A stretch of DNA of 64,000 nucleotides from Anaerovorax odorimutans (GTDB lineage Bacteria > Bacillota > Clostridia > Peptostreptococcales > Anaerovoracaceae): contig NZ_JANFXK010000006.1 of NCBI RefSeq assembly GCF_024459955.1, forward strand, positions 124,001 through 188,000, read 5' to 3'. The translations under genes and the position numbers were made by a program. The notes beneath the pieces were generated by a model. It did no database searches and was not told where the DNA came from. It was given only the letters and a program-made list of their open reading frames with translations. Numbering within the stretch: position 1 is the stretch's first letter; each line of letters opens with the position of its first letter. Shown in pieces: positions 9,254 through 18,040 of the stretch.

Positions 9254-9282
9254 TTGCGCCGGCAGAGAGGAACGATTACAAT
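9254..9282 (+). promoter_or_regulatory. Candidate promoter for the CBS pyrophosphatase leader
   Basis: TTGCGC at 9254-9259, 17 bp, TACAAT at 9277-9282. The -10 box is good and the -35 is weak. It would start RNA near 9289 and give a leader of about 98 bases. Confidence 0.45.
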
Positions 9283-9288
9283 AGTAGG

Positions 9289-9386
9289 AAACTACAGCGG
9301 CTTGCGTCAGGCAGTCCGGATTTTCGCAACTGCCTGCGGATATCGTCAAACGGCGATATCTTTTCTCAATAAAAAGGGGGAGAACA
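9289..9386 (+). ncRNA. Structured 5' leader, unclassified
   Basis: Two consecutive hairpins fill this leader. The first pairs CAGGCAGT (9308-9315) with ACTGCCTG (9329-9336). The second pairs GATATCG (about 9339-9345) with CGATATC (about 9354-9360) and is followed by TTTTCTC, so it resembles a weak intrinsic terminator. The layout, an antiterminator-sized stem then a terminator-like stem before the gene, could serve attenuation. I do not recognise it as a named riboswitch class. Confidence 0.35.
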
Positions 9387-11036
9387 GTGAAAAAACAGCC
9401 AATTTATATAGTGGGCCACAAGAACCCGGATACGGATTCGATTTCATCGGCTATTGCCTATGCGGACATTAAAAACCGTACGGAGGAAGAAACTTATATC
9501 GCCGCCAGGGCAGGGCAGATCAACGAGGAGACGGAATACGTGCTGAAGCGCTTTGGCATGGAACCGCCTGTCTATCTTTCCGATGTGGGTACGCAGGTTA
9601 AGGATATGGAGATCCGCAGAACGCCCGGCGTTGACCGGGAAATTTCCATCCGCGACGCCTGGAGGATCATGACCGAATCCGAGGCGGTAACGCTTCCGGT
9701 CACCGGAGAGGACGGTCGTCTGGAAGGACTCGTTACCAAGGGAGACATCGCAAAATCCTATATCGACGGACGGGACAGCCGCTTTCTTTCCAAAGCCGGG
9801 ACCCGATTTTCCAGCATTGCCGAAACCGTAGAAGGAACGATCCTGGTGGGTGACGGAAACGATGTGTTTTCAAAGGGAAAGGTCATCATTGGGGCGGCCC
9901 ATCCGGACACCATGGAAACGTACCTGGAGCAGGGTGACCTGATCCTTCTTGGAAATCGTTACGAAGACCACCTGCGGGCAGTGGAACAGGGCGCGGGCTG
10001 CATGATTGTCTGTGTCAATGCCAAAGTGGGCCGCAGTATCCGCAAAATCGCCCAGAAGACAGGCTGCGTGATCATCAGCACACCGCTGGACACCTTTACG
10101 GTCGCCAGACTGATCGACCAGAGCATTCCCGTCAGCCATATTATGAATAAAGGGGAGCTTCTTACCTTCCGCACGGAAGACTATACGGACGATATCAAAG
10201 AAATCATGGCCAACACCAGACACAGAGCCTTTCCGGTGCTGGATAAAAACGGCGCTTATGTGGGAACCATATCCAGACGTAACTTCCTGGGTATGCAGAA
10301 AAAACAGCTGATTCTGGTGGATCACAATGAAAAGAGCCAGACCGTGGATAATGTGGAGGACGCTCAGGTTCTGGAAATTATCGACCACCATCGCCTGGGT
10401 TCCCTGGAAACGATTGAGCCGATCTATTTCCGCAATCAGCCGGTGGGATGCACGGCGACGATTCTCTATCAGATTTATGGGGAAAAAAGACTGGATGTCC
10501 AGCCGGAGATCGCAGGGCTGCTGTGCGCGTCCATTCTCTCCGATACTTTGATGTTCCGTTCGCCCACCTGTACGCCCGCCGATCAGGCAGCGGCCGAATC
10601 GCTGGCCCGGATCGCCAATATTCATATTGAGCCCTTTGCCAGAGAGATGTTTCATGCGGGGAGCAATCTGCTGGACAAATCGGCAGAAGAAGTCTTCTTT
10701 CAGGATTTTAAAAAGTTTATCGCCGGTGAAGAAAGCTTTGGCGTGGGCCAGATCAGTTCCTTTGACGCGGAAGAACTGGAACTTCTGGGCGCGCGGCTGG
10801 AGCCGTTCATGGAAACGCAGTGCGGCAAGAACAATATGACCATGGTCTTTTACATGCTGACCAATATTCTGGAGGAAAGCACGCGTCTGCTCTGTTTTGG
10901 GGAGGGAAGCCATCAATTGGTGAAAGAGTCCTTTGGCATTGAGAGCGATCAGGAAAGCTATCTGCTGGAAGGCGTTGTTTCGCGGAAAAAACAGTTGATC
11001 CCGGCCTTTATGAGCACTTTGCAGGAAAACGAATAG
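9387..11036 (+). CDS. ppaC: CBS/DRTGG-domain manganese-dependent inorganic pyrophosphatase
   Basis: A family II pyrophosphatase of 549 residues, longer than the roughly 310-residue simple enzyme because a regulatory insert splits the DHH domain. In order: a DHH start with GHKNPDTDSISSA at about 9-21, CBS 1 (about 74-125), a DRTGG domain (about 130-245), CBS 2 (about 250-305), DHH metal motifs LVDHNEKSQ and IIDHHRLG, and a C-terminal DHHA2 domain with the RKKQ substrate-binding signature near 535. It hydrolyses PPi in the cytoplasm; in CBS enzymes of this architecture adenine nucleotides and diadenosine polyphosphates modulate activity. The start is the GTG at 9387 behind AAAGGGGGAGA. Confidence 0.93.
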   Translation: MKKQPIYIVGHKNPDTDSISSAIAYADIKNRTEEETYIAARAGQINEETEYVLKRFGMEPPVYLSDVGTQVKDMEIRRTPGVDREISIRDAWRIMTESEAVTLPVTGEDGRLEGLVTKGDIAKSYIDGRDSRFLSKAGTRFSSIAETVEGTILVGDGNDVFSKGKVIIGAAHPDTMETYLEQGDLILLGNRYEDHLRAVEQGAGCMIVCVNAKVGRSIRKIAQKTGCVIISTPLDTFTVARLIDQSIPVSHIMNKGELLTFRTEDYTDDIKEIMANTRHRAFPVLDKNGAYVGTISRRNFLGMQKKQLILVDHNEKSQTVDNVEDAQVLEIIDHHRLGSLETIEPIYFRNQPVGCTATILYQIYGEKRLDVQPEIAGLLCASILSDTLMFRSPTCTPADQAAAESLARIANIHIEPFAREMFHAGSNLLDKSAEEVFFQDFKKFIAGEESFGVGQISSFDAEELELLGARLEPFMETQCGKNNMTMVFYMLTNILEESTRLLCFGEGSHQLVKESFGIESDQESYLLEGVVSRKKQLIPAFMSTLQENE

Positions 11037-11097
11037 TTCTTCCCAATCCTTTTATACTAATAACAAGAAGGCTATTATACAAAAGGAGAAACGTGTT

Positions 11098-12276
11098 ATG
11101 AAAAGATTTACTTTACCGCGGGATATCTACTATGGAGAGAATTCTCTGGAAGCGTTAAGAACGATCAGCGGGAAAAAGGCGATGCTGGTGCTGGGCGGAG
11201 GCACTATGAAGCGTCTGGGTTTTGTGGACCGGGTCCTCTCTCTGCTGAAAGAAGGGGGAATGGAGACTTCCGTCTTTGAAGGCGTGGAGCCGGATCCGTC
11301 TGTGGAGACGGTTATGAAGGGCGCCAAGGCCATGGAGGAATTCCAGCCGGACTGGATCGTTGCCATGGGCGGCGGTTCACCGATTGACGCAGCTAAGGCC
11401 ATGTGGGTGTTTTACGAACATCCGCAGGTTTCTTTTGAAGATCTGCTGGTTCCGTTCAGCTTTCCGGAGCTGAGGAAAAAAGCCAGATTCGCGGCGATCC
11501 CGTCCACTTCCGGAACGGCTACCGAGGTGACCGCCTTTTCCGTAATCACAGACTATAAAAAGGGAATTAAGTATCCCCTCGCAGACTTTAACATTACCCC
11601 CGATCTGGCGATCGTCGATCCGGCTCTGGCCGAGGCAATGCCAAAGGATCTGACAGCCTGCACCGGGATGGATGCCCTGACACATGCTATTGAGGCGTAT
11701 GTTTCCGCCGCCCATTCGGCGTTTACCGATCCTCTGGCATTGAAAGCGATCGATATGATTAACAGCAGCCTGATTAAATCCTATGACGGCGATATGAAAG
11801 AACGGGAAGAAATCCATTATGCCCAGTGTCTGGCAGGAATGGCTTTCTCCAACGCGCTGCTGGGCATCGTTCACTCAATGGCCCATAAAACAGGCGCGGC
11901 CTTCTCCAAGGGCCATATTACCCACGGCATAGCCAACGCCATGTATCTGCCTTACGTGATCCGCTACAACGCCAGAGTGGAAGAGGCTTTTAAGCGTTAT
12001 GTGGACATTGCCGAAATCATGGGTATCGAAGGAACGAGAAAAGAAAGCATTGAGAAGCTGTGTGGCCGCATCGGTGAAATGAACCGCTATATGGGCATCC
12101 CGGCCAGCCTGAAAGAATTCGGCATTGATGAGACCGAGTTCAAGGAAAAGCTGCCTGAGCTGGCGGCAAACGCGGTGGAAGATGCCTGTACCGGGTCCAA
12201 CCCGCGGGCGATCGACACGCCGTCCATGGAAAAACTGCTGACCTGTATTTATTACGGGGAAGATGTGGACTTTTAG
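11098..12276 (+). CDS. Iron-containing alcohol dehydrogenase
   Basis: A group III Fe-ADH of 392 residues, close in layout to clostridial butanol/1,3-propanediol-type dehydrogenases. The NAD(P)-binding GGGSPIDAAK motif is near residues 96-105. The metal-binding stretch includes D and H residues in GMDALTHAIEAY, HSMAHKTGAAFSKGHITHG. It reduces or oxidises a short-chain aldehyde/alcohol, most likely as a fermentative redox sink. It has its own AAAAGGAG site and a 60-bp gap from the pyrophosphatase gene, and appears monocistronic, with a strong hairpin downstream. Substrate and cofactor cannot be settled from sequence. Confidence 0.92.
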   Translation: MKRFTLPRDIYYGENSLEALRTISGKKAMLVLGGGTMKRLGFVDRVLSLLKEGGMETSVFEGVEPDPSVETVMKGAKAMEEFQPDWIVAMGGGSPIDAAKAMWVFYEHPQVSFEDLLVPFSFPELRKKARFAAIPSTSGTATEVTAFSVITDYKKGIKYPLADFNITPDLAIVDPALAEAMPKDLTACTGMDALTHAIEAYVSAAHSAFTDPLALKAIDMINSSLIKSYDGDMKEREEIHYAQCLAGMAFSNALLGIVHSMAHKTGAAFSKGHITHGIANAMYLPYVIRYNARVEEAFKRYVDIAEIMGIEGTRKESIEKLCGRIGEMNRYMGIPASLKEFGIDETEFKEKLPELAANAVEDACTGSNPRAIDTPSMEKLLTCIYYGEDVDF

Positions 12277-12323
12277 CCGGATTGGTTTGGATGGTCCATA
12301 TCCGGGAGCCTTTACCCATATTC

Positions 12324-12391
12324 AGCGAAAAATACTTCTTTATGGATAAAAGTTGTGGCCCGCAGGAGCCTGTTTTGGAGTATTTTTCGCT
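12324..12391. repeat. Inverted repeat downstream of the alcohol dehydrogenase
   Basis: Perfect 13-bp arms AGCGAAAAATACT (12324-12336) and AGTATTTTTCGCT (12379-12391) are separated by 42 bp. It lies in the 351-bp gap between the convergent alcohol dehydrogenase and MFS genes. No coding region is supportable in the gap. Confidence 0.6.
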
Positions 12392-12435
12392 AAATGGCCT
12401 GATTTAAAAAAACGAACCGTCCAGACCGTTGCAAA

Positions 12436-12482
12436 GTTATCCATATTCTCTTCTTGTAAGGAGAATATGGATAACTTTTGTT
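12436..12482 (+). terminator. Intrinsic terminator
   Basis: A perfect 15-bp stem pairs GTTATCCATATTCTC (12436-12450) with 12461-12475, with a 10-base loop, followed by TTTTGTTTT. It is suited to end the alcohol dehydrogenase transcript. Confidence 0.7.
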
Positions 12483-12627
12483 TTATACGGCTAAACGCAG
12501 GTGGCGCCCGCCCGCGTCCGCTGCTGCCGCCAAGATCTCCTTCGAAAGCTCCCTCCCCTTCGCCAGATCTTTAGCCTTTCCCACAGCATTCCCTTTCTGG
12601 GGCCGGACACGCTGCGTTTTTCAATTG

Positions 12628-13896
12628 CTATTTCCGTACGATTGCGATTACCAGCGCGCCCAGAAACGAAATTCCGGCCATCAGCAGCAGACAGGAAGTG
12701 AGCCCGAACCGGTCCATAACGAAACCAAGCGTGACTCCGGCGAAGGAAGCGCCGATGTAGGACCAGCCGTTGACGATGCCTACGCCCGTACCGCCCAGCC
12801 TGGTTCCCAAAAGGTCGCCGGGCAGGTTGAAAAGAGGAGCCTGTACGCCCTGCACGCAGCCTCCGGCCAGAAACAGCAGCGCGGCCAGCAGCAGGATGCC
12901 GCCCCGCAGCTCCAGAAGCTCCGGCCCTTTCCAATAGATGAGCAGCAGGCTGACGCAGCTGACGAGAAATCCCAGCAAAATGGTCTGCCAGCGGCTTCCT
13001 TTAAATACTGTGTCGGAAAGATGCCCCAGCGCAATGGAGAAAAGCGCGCCTCCCCAGTGCATGGCGGAAGCAATGAGGGTGGCGGTGATGAGCACTACGC
13101 CAAACCCGCCTTGCTGCGGGGAAGTGGAGAGAATTTTTATAATCCAGTTGACCAGTCCCCACCGGACGAACTGACTGCAAATGGTGGAGAGGGAAACCAG
13201 AATGATAATCGGGTCCTTAATGATCATCCAATAATCCTTCAGACAAACCTGTTCCTGGTTGTCCGATTCGCTCCATTCCACGGAAAAACCGGCCTGCTGC
13301 GGCGTATCTTTCACATGGACCCAAAAGATAACCGCCCAAATTGCCAGAAACGCGGACGGAACGAAGAAGGCAGCCCGCCAGCTGAAATAGGTGATGGCAA
13401 ACCCGGCGATGGGGTAAATGATGATGCCGCCCAAAAAGGCAAAGGCATCGAAAAATCCCATGAACAGTCCCCAGCGCTTTTGAGGAATCCATCGGAACAA
13501 AATGCTGCATCCGGGAGACCAGCCCATGGCCAGCGATACGGCGTTGATCGCCCAAAAGACGGAAAACGCCGCCATGCTGCCGGATAACCCAAAGCCGATA
13601 TTGCCGATAATCGCGCCAAGCGCCCCGATAAACATCAGCATTTTAGGGCTGTATCGGTCTCCCAGGTAACCGGAGAAAAACTGTCCCAATCCGAAGCCCA
13701 GCGTAAAGATGGTAAACAGGATGCCGAACTGGGCATTGTTGAGGTCAAAGTCCTGCTGAATGTGGCTGGTGGCGACGCCCAGATTGTTGTTGCAGGTAAA
13801 ATAAAAGGTGTACAGGGTGATCATTACGAAAAACACCTTCAGCTGGGTGGGATGGAAAGCGTTTTCTTTTAAAACCCGTGAATCTTTCGGCAGCAT
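12628..13896 (-). CDS. MFS transporter
   Basis: This 422-residue major facilitator has about 12 helices. The signature loop between helices 2 and 3 reads FSGYLGDRYSPKMLM, close to the ACS (anion:cation symporter)/phthalate permease style D-R-Y motif. The ATG at 13896 follows AAGGAGG. The gene stands alone, convergent with the alcohol dehydrogenase, and faces away from the pyrH cluster. Organic acid uptake is a reasonable guess for this branch but the substrate is not determined by sequence. Confidence 0.88.
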   Translation of the reverse strand: MLPKDSRVLKENAFHPTQLKVFFVMITLYTFYFTCNNNLGVATSHIQQDFDLNNAQFGILFTIFTLGFGLGQFFSGYLGDRYSPKMLMFIGALGAIIGNIGFGLSGSMAAFSVFWAINAVSLAMGWSPGCSILFRWIPQKRWGLFMGFFDAFAFLGGIIIYPIAGFAITYFSWRAAFFVPSAFLAIWAVIFWVHVKDTPQQAGFSVEWSESDNQEQVCLKDYWMIIKDPIIILVSLSTICSQFVRWGLVNWIIKILSTSPQQGGFGVVLITATLIASAMHWGGALFSIALGHLSDTVFKGSRWQTILLGFLVSCVSLLLIYWKGPELLELRGGILLLAALLFLAGGCVQGVQAPLFNLPGDLLGTRLGGTGVGIVNGWSYIGASFAGVTLGFVMDRFGLTSCLLLMAGISFLGALVIAIVRK

Positions 13897-14329
13897 AACA
13901 GGTCCTCCTTAAGCGTTTATCTGCTTTGAGTATAAGCGTGGGATGGACCGCGGTCAACATTGAACTGTGGCCCATACCCCAAAATGTCACTAAACATAAA
14001 GAAACAGCGTGATTTTGACAGTTTCGCAGCAATTCGGAAAACTGAAAGAGGCTGAATATCAATGGGAGAGATTTAGTTGCGCTATTTGGATAGTTTTACG
14101 GAATCTCCGCCGTTTTTATTTCTTAAAATATCGTTTACTGTTTAAATGAGCGCGTATTATGATATTCTGCCGTGGGTTCCGGTGAAAATCCGGATGAAAA
14201 TGTCATGCCTTCGCTTTTTTTCTGACCTGATTGATATTGCGCTCTGACAGGGATGCGCCCATGGAATTTCTCCTGTGTAGGCCGTGTGAAAACCGCCGCA
14301 GACAGTTGCCCGGCAGATGGGGTTTGTGG

Positions 14330-14550
14330 TATAATGAACGCAACCATCTGGAAAACGGCGTTGCCGCAAGGAAGCGTTCATTGAATCGCGCAGCGACACG
14401 GCTTGCGCGGTATAATGGTTCCATCGTTTGAAAGCGGCGTTGCCGCAAGGAAGGAACCATTGAATTGCGCTGCGACATGGCTTGCGCAGTATAATGAACG
14501 CAACCATCTGGGAAGCGTTCATTGAATCGCGCAGCGATGCAGCTTGCGCG
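14330..14550 (+). repeat. Three tandem hairpin repeats with compensatory changes
   Basis: Three units start at 14330, 14411 and 14490 (81, 79 and 61 bp). Each begins TATAATG and holds two stems. Stem 1 is AATGAACGC/GCGTTCATT in units 1 and 3 but AATGGTTCC/GGAACCATT in unit 2, so four paired positions changed together. Stem 2 is CGCGCA/TGCGCG in units 1 and 3 and TGCGC/GCGCA in unit 2. Units 1 and 2 also hold an inner CGGC-GTT-GCCG hairpin that unit 3 lacks. A decayed fourth piece may follow at 14551-14575. The rest of the 13897-14612 gap shows no supportable gene. Confidence 0.75.
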
Positions 14551-14591
14551 TTATGGCGGTTCCGCCGTTGGAAACATAGAAGTATACTTAA

Positions 14592-15317
<726 letters not shown>

Positions 15318-15335
15318 CAAACAGGAGGAAAGAAA

Positions 15336-15893
15336 ATGAGTATCGACGTACAGGAAATTCTGGGAACGAAAGTTACCAAAAGTTTATCCCTTTTAAAAGA
15401 AGAACTGGCTACCGTAAGAGCGGGAAAAGCCAATGCGGCCCTCGTAGATCGGGTAATGGTAGATTACTACGGTACCCCTACACCGCTGAAAAACCTTGCA
15501 AATATTTCAGTGCCGGACCCAAGGACGCTGCTGATTTCACCCTTTGATCCCAAGTCCATTCCGGAGGTGGAGAAGGGAATCAATATCGCGGATATCGGAA
15601 TTACTCCTGCCAACGATGGAAAAGTGATCCGTCTGACGATCCCTCAGGTAACGGAGGAACGAAGAAAAGAGCTGACCAAGACTGTAAAGAAAATCGGCGA
15701 AGAAACGAAAGTGGCGGTGAGAAACCTGAGAAGAGAAGCAAACGATGAGCTGAAAAAAGAACAGAAGAACGGCGAACTGACAGAAGACGACCTGAAGGGC
15801 GAAATGGAAGACGTTCAGAAAGCTGTGGACAAGGCCATCAAGGATATCGACGCACTGGTAGCGGAGAAAGAAAAAGAGATCATGGAAGTTTAG
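15336..15893 (+). CDS. frr: Ribosome recycling factor
   Basis: 185 residues, the normal RRF length. The hallmark segments are the LATVRAGKANAALVDRVMVDYYG start of the helical domain (split across residues 25-50) and the PQVTEERRKEL hinge. With EF-G it splits post-termination ribosomes. It lies 18 bp behind pyrH with an AGGAGGAAAG site, and a strong terminator follows, so pyrH and frr can be a two-gene unit. Confidence 0.97.
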   Translation: MSIDVQEILGTKVTKSLSLLKEELATVRAGKANAALVDRVMVDYYGTPTPLKNLANISVPDPRTLLISPFDPKSIPEVEKGINIADIGITPANDGKVIRLTIPQVTEERRKELTKTVKKIGEETKVAVRNLRREANDELKKEQKNGELTEDDLKGEMEDVQKAVDKAIKDIDALVAEKEKEIMEV

Positions 15894-15928
15894 TTTCAGC
15901 CGGAAATGATCTTCAGATAGAAAATTGT

Positions 15929-15963
15929 CAGATGTGGTTAAAAATTAACCACATCTGTTTCTT
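15929..15963 (+). terminator. Intrinsic terminator after frr
   Basis: A perfect 13-bp stem pairs CAGATGTGGTTAA (15929-15941) with 15945-15957 across a three-base AAA loop, followed by TTTCTT. Confidence 0.85.
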
Positions 15964-16062
15964 AAATATAAAGAAAGTATGAATGACGGAATCCCGAATA
16001 CAGGAAGCGGCGGACACCGCAGACCGCCTGTATGATAAAAAACGGATTTCAGAGGATATTAT

Positions 16063-16785
16063 ATGTTAGACAAAGAGCGCATGCCTGTCCATGTGGCCAT
16101 CATCATGGATGGAAACGGCCGCTGGGCAAAACAGAAAAACCTGCCCCGGGTGATGGGGCACAACGCCGGAATGAAGGCCATGAAAAAGATCGTGGATCAC
16201 TCCGACAAACTGGGAATCAAATATCTGACCGTCTACGCCTTTTCTACGGAAAACTGGAAACGGTCGCTGGCGGAAGTATCGGGAATCTTCAAGCTGCTTG
16301 TGGCTTATGTTAACAGCGATCTTAAAGGGCTGATCGAAAACAATGTGAGAGTGAAAGTCCTGGGAGATTATTCGCAGATACCGGAAGACGCCAAAAAAAG
16401 TTTGGAGAAAACACTGGAAGCGACTAAAAATAATACGGGGCTCCAGTTTAACATAGCCTTGAATTATGGGGGAAGAGACGAAATCAGACGTGCCGTCCGC
16501 GCCATTGGGCAGGAGATCAAAGAGGGGCGCCTGGAACCGGAAGCGATCACAGAAGAAACCATCAGTGACCGTTTGTTCACCGGTAAATACGAGGCCGACT
16601 CACCTGACCCCGAACTGGTGATCCGTACCAGCGGAGAGATGAGACTTTCCAACTATCTGCTGTGGCAGACCGCTTACAGTGAGCTGGTATTTTCGGATGT
16701 ACTCTGGCCGGACTTTTCGCCGGCCGAATATGAAAAGGCGATCGAAGAATATCAGAGCCGTGACAGACGGTTCGGCGGGAGGTAA
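16063..16785 (+). CDS. uppS: Undecaprenyl diphosphate synthase
   Basis: A 240-residue cis-prenyltransferase. The N-terminal IIMDGNGRWAK motif holds the catalytic Asp and diphosphate-binding residues, and the C-terminal RTSGEMRLSNYLLWQ stretch is diagnostic. It extends farnesyl diphosphate with isopentenyl units to C55, the lipid carrier for peptidoglycan. A GAGGATAT site lies just before the ATG. It starts the second unit of the cluster, only 3 bp before cdsA. Confidence 0.97.
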   Translation: MLDKERMPVHVAIIMDGNGRWAKQKNLPRVMGHNAGMKAMKKIVDHSDKLGIKYLTVYAFSTENWKRSLAEVSGIFKLLVAYVNSDLKGLIENNVRVKVLGDYSQIPEDAKKSLEKTLEATKNNTGLQFNIALNYGGRDEIRRAVRAIGQEIKEGRLEPEAITEETISDRLFTGKYEADSPDPELVIRTSGEMRLSNYLLWQTAYSELVFSDVLWPDFSPAEYEKAIEEYQSRDRRFGGR

Positions 16786-16788
16786 TTT

Positions 16789-17571
16789 ATGAAGACAAGA
16801 ATTTTATCCGGACTGATCATGGTGCCGCTTCTGGCCGTTCTGTATTTCGGCGGATACGTTCTGATGCTAGCCTGTTTTCTCATCGGCGTCATGGCTGTGA
16901 GAGAATTCTATCACGGCTTTGAAGCTATGGGTATAAAGCCGTGCTACAATGCCGCTTATGCGGCCATACTGGGGCTGTATGCCATCAATATGTTTACGAA
17001 GGATTATCATTGGTATATGATATGGTTCTTTGGCTGTGTGCTGATCAGCCTGCTGTATCTGTTTAAAATTGAGGAGAGAAAGCTGGAGGACGGCCTGGCG
17101 ACGATCACCGGTATTTTCTACATTGTCTTTTTTTCCTACCACGTGCTGCTGGTGGATCAGACAGGAGAATATTCCATTCTGGTGTGGCTGATCGTGCTTA
17201 CTGCCTTTGGAACCGATGTGATGGCTTACTTCACAGGCGTATTCCTTGGAAAACATAAGCTGTGCCCCAAGATCAGCCCTAAAAAGACCATTGAAGGTTC
17301 CATAGGAGGAATCCTGGGCAGCGTGATTCTCTGCGGACTGTTCAGTTGGATCTTCATTCCGAGGCTCCTGATTCACTGCTTGATTATCGGGCTTTTGGGC
17401 GGTATCATTTCTCAGTTCGGAGATCTGACCGCATCCATATTCAAGAGGAAAATGGGCATCAAGGATTATGGAAATTTGATTCCGGGACACGGCGGTATTT
17501 TGGACCGCTTTGACAGCGTGCTGTTCACAGCACCGATGGTATACTATTACATTATACTGATACTGGGGTAA
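16789..17571 (+). CDS. cdsA: Phosphatidate cytidylyltransferase
   Basis: A 260-residue polytopic membrane enzyme making CDP-diacylglycerol from phosphatidate and CTP. The C-terminal signature is intact: KRKMGIKDYGNLIPGHGGIL followed by DRFDS, with the KKTIEGSIGG loop before it. The start follows GGGAGG by 6 bases and the uppS stop by 3. It feeds phosphatidylglycerol and phosphatidylethanolamine synthesis. Confidence 0.96.
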   Translation: MKTRILSGLIMVPLLAVLYFGGYVLMLACFLIGVMAVREFYHGFEAMGIKPCYNAAYAAILGLYAINMFTKDYHWYMIWFFGCVLISLLYLFKIEERKLEDGLATITGIFYIVFFSYHVLLVDQTGEYSILVWLIVLTAFGTDVMAYFTGVFLGKHKLCPKISPKKTIEGSIGGILGSVILCGLFSWIFIPRLLIHCLIIGLLGGIISQFGDLTASIFKRKMGIKDYGNLIPGHGGILDRFDSVLFTAPMVYYYIILILG

Positions 17572-17574
17572 GAG

Positions 17575-18039
17575 ATGAAAAAACTTATAACGCTGACAGG
17601 GGTGATTTTGTGCGCTTTGCTGGTCTTTGCGGCCTGCGGAGAAAAAAGCGCCCAAAAGGAGAATGAGGCGGAGAAAGAAAATACGCCCGATCAGGTAGTG
17701 CGTCAGTATTTTGCCTATTGGGCCAACAGAGATCAGGATTCTATGGACAGGCTGGTCGTGGATGACCAGAAACCTGAGGAAGACGATCCCGACATAACGC
17801 TGGTTACATCCCTGACGCTCAACAGCTGTATGGAAGTAGCCGATGAGCTGAAAGAAGAGTGGGACCCGGAACTGTATCCGGACCCGTATGATTTTGCTTA
17901 CGTGGACACGGACTTTGACATCGCCTTTGAAGGCGGAGAAAGCCCGGGCTATGCCGACGGAAACTATCAGGAGCGCTTTTATCTGATAAAAGAAACGGAA
18001 GATTCGCAGTGGAAGATCGTATCAAGAGGTTTAGGTTAA
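17575..18039 (+). CDS. Small lipoprotein of unknown function
   Basis: A 154-residue protein with a clear lipoprotein signal peptide (positively charged MKKL, hydrophobic core, lipobox FAAC with Cys near 22). A short charged linker and one compact alpha/beta domain follow, with aromatic and acidic residues (QYFAYWANRDQ, YQERFYLIKE, WKIVSRGLG). The fold resembles DUF4829/NTF2-like lipoproteins of Clostridia, a tentative match. It is squeezed between cdsA (3 bp away) and dxr (1 bp after the stop), where most Firmicutes have nothing, so it is co-expressed with lipid and isoprenoid synthesis genes. Confidence 0.75.
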   Translation: MKKLITLTGVILCALLVFAACGEKSAQKENEAEKENTPDQVVRQYFAYWANRDQDSMDRLVVDDQKPEEDDPDITLVTSLTLNSCMEVADELKEEWDPELYPDPYDFAYVDTDFDIAFEGGESPGYADGNYQERFYLIKETEDSQWKIVSRGLG

Positions 18040-18040
18040 A

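Noticed and set aside
12478-13587. 369-codon plus-strand frame
   Set aside because: Antisense to the MFS gene, low-complexity Gln/Arg/Gly composition and no recognisable domain.
14330-14550. CRISPR array or coding gene on the minus strand in the pyrH-upstream repeats
   Set aside because: Only three units, with palindromic interiors and no unique spacers; the 70-120 codon minus-strand frames are made of the repeat itself and lack ribosome sites.
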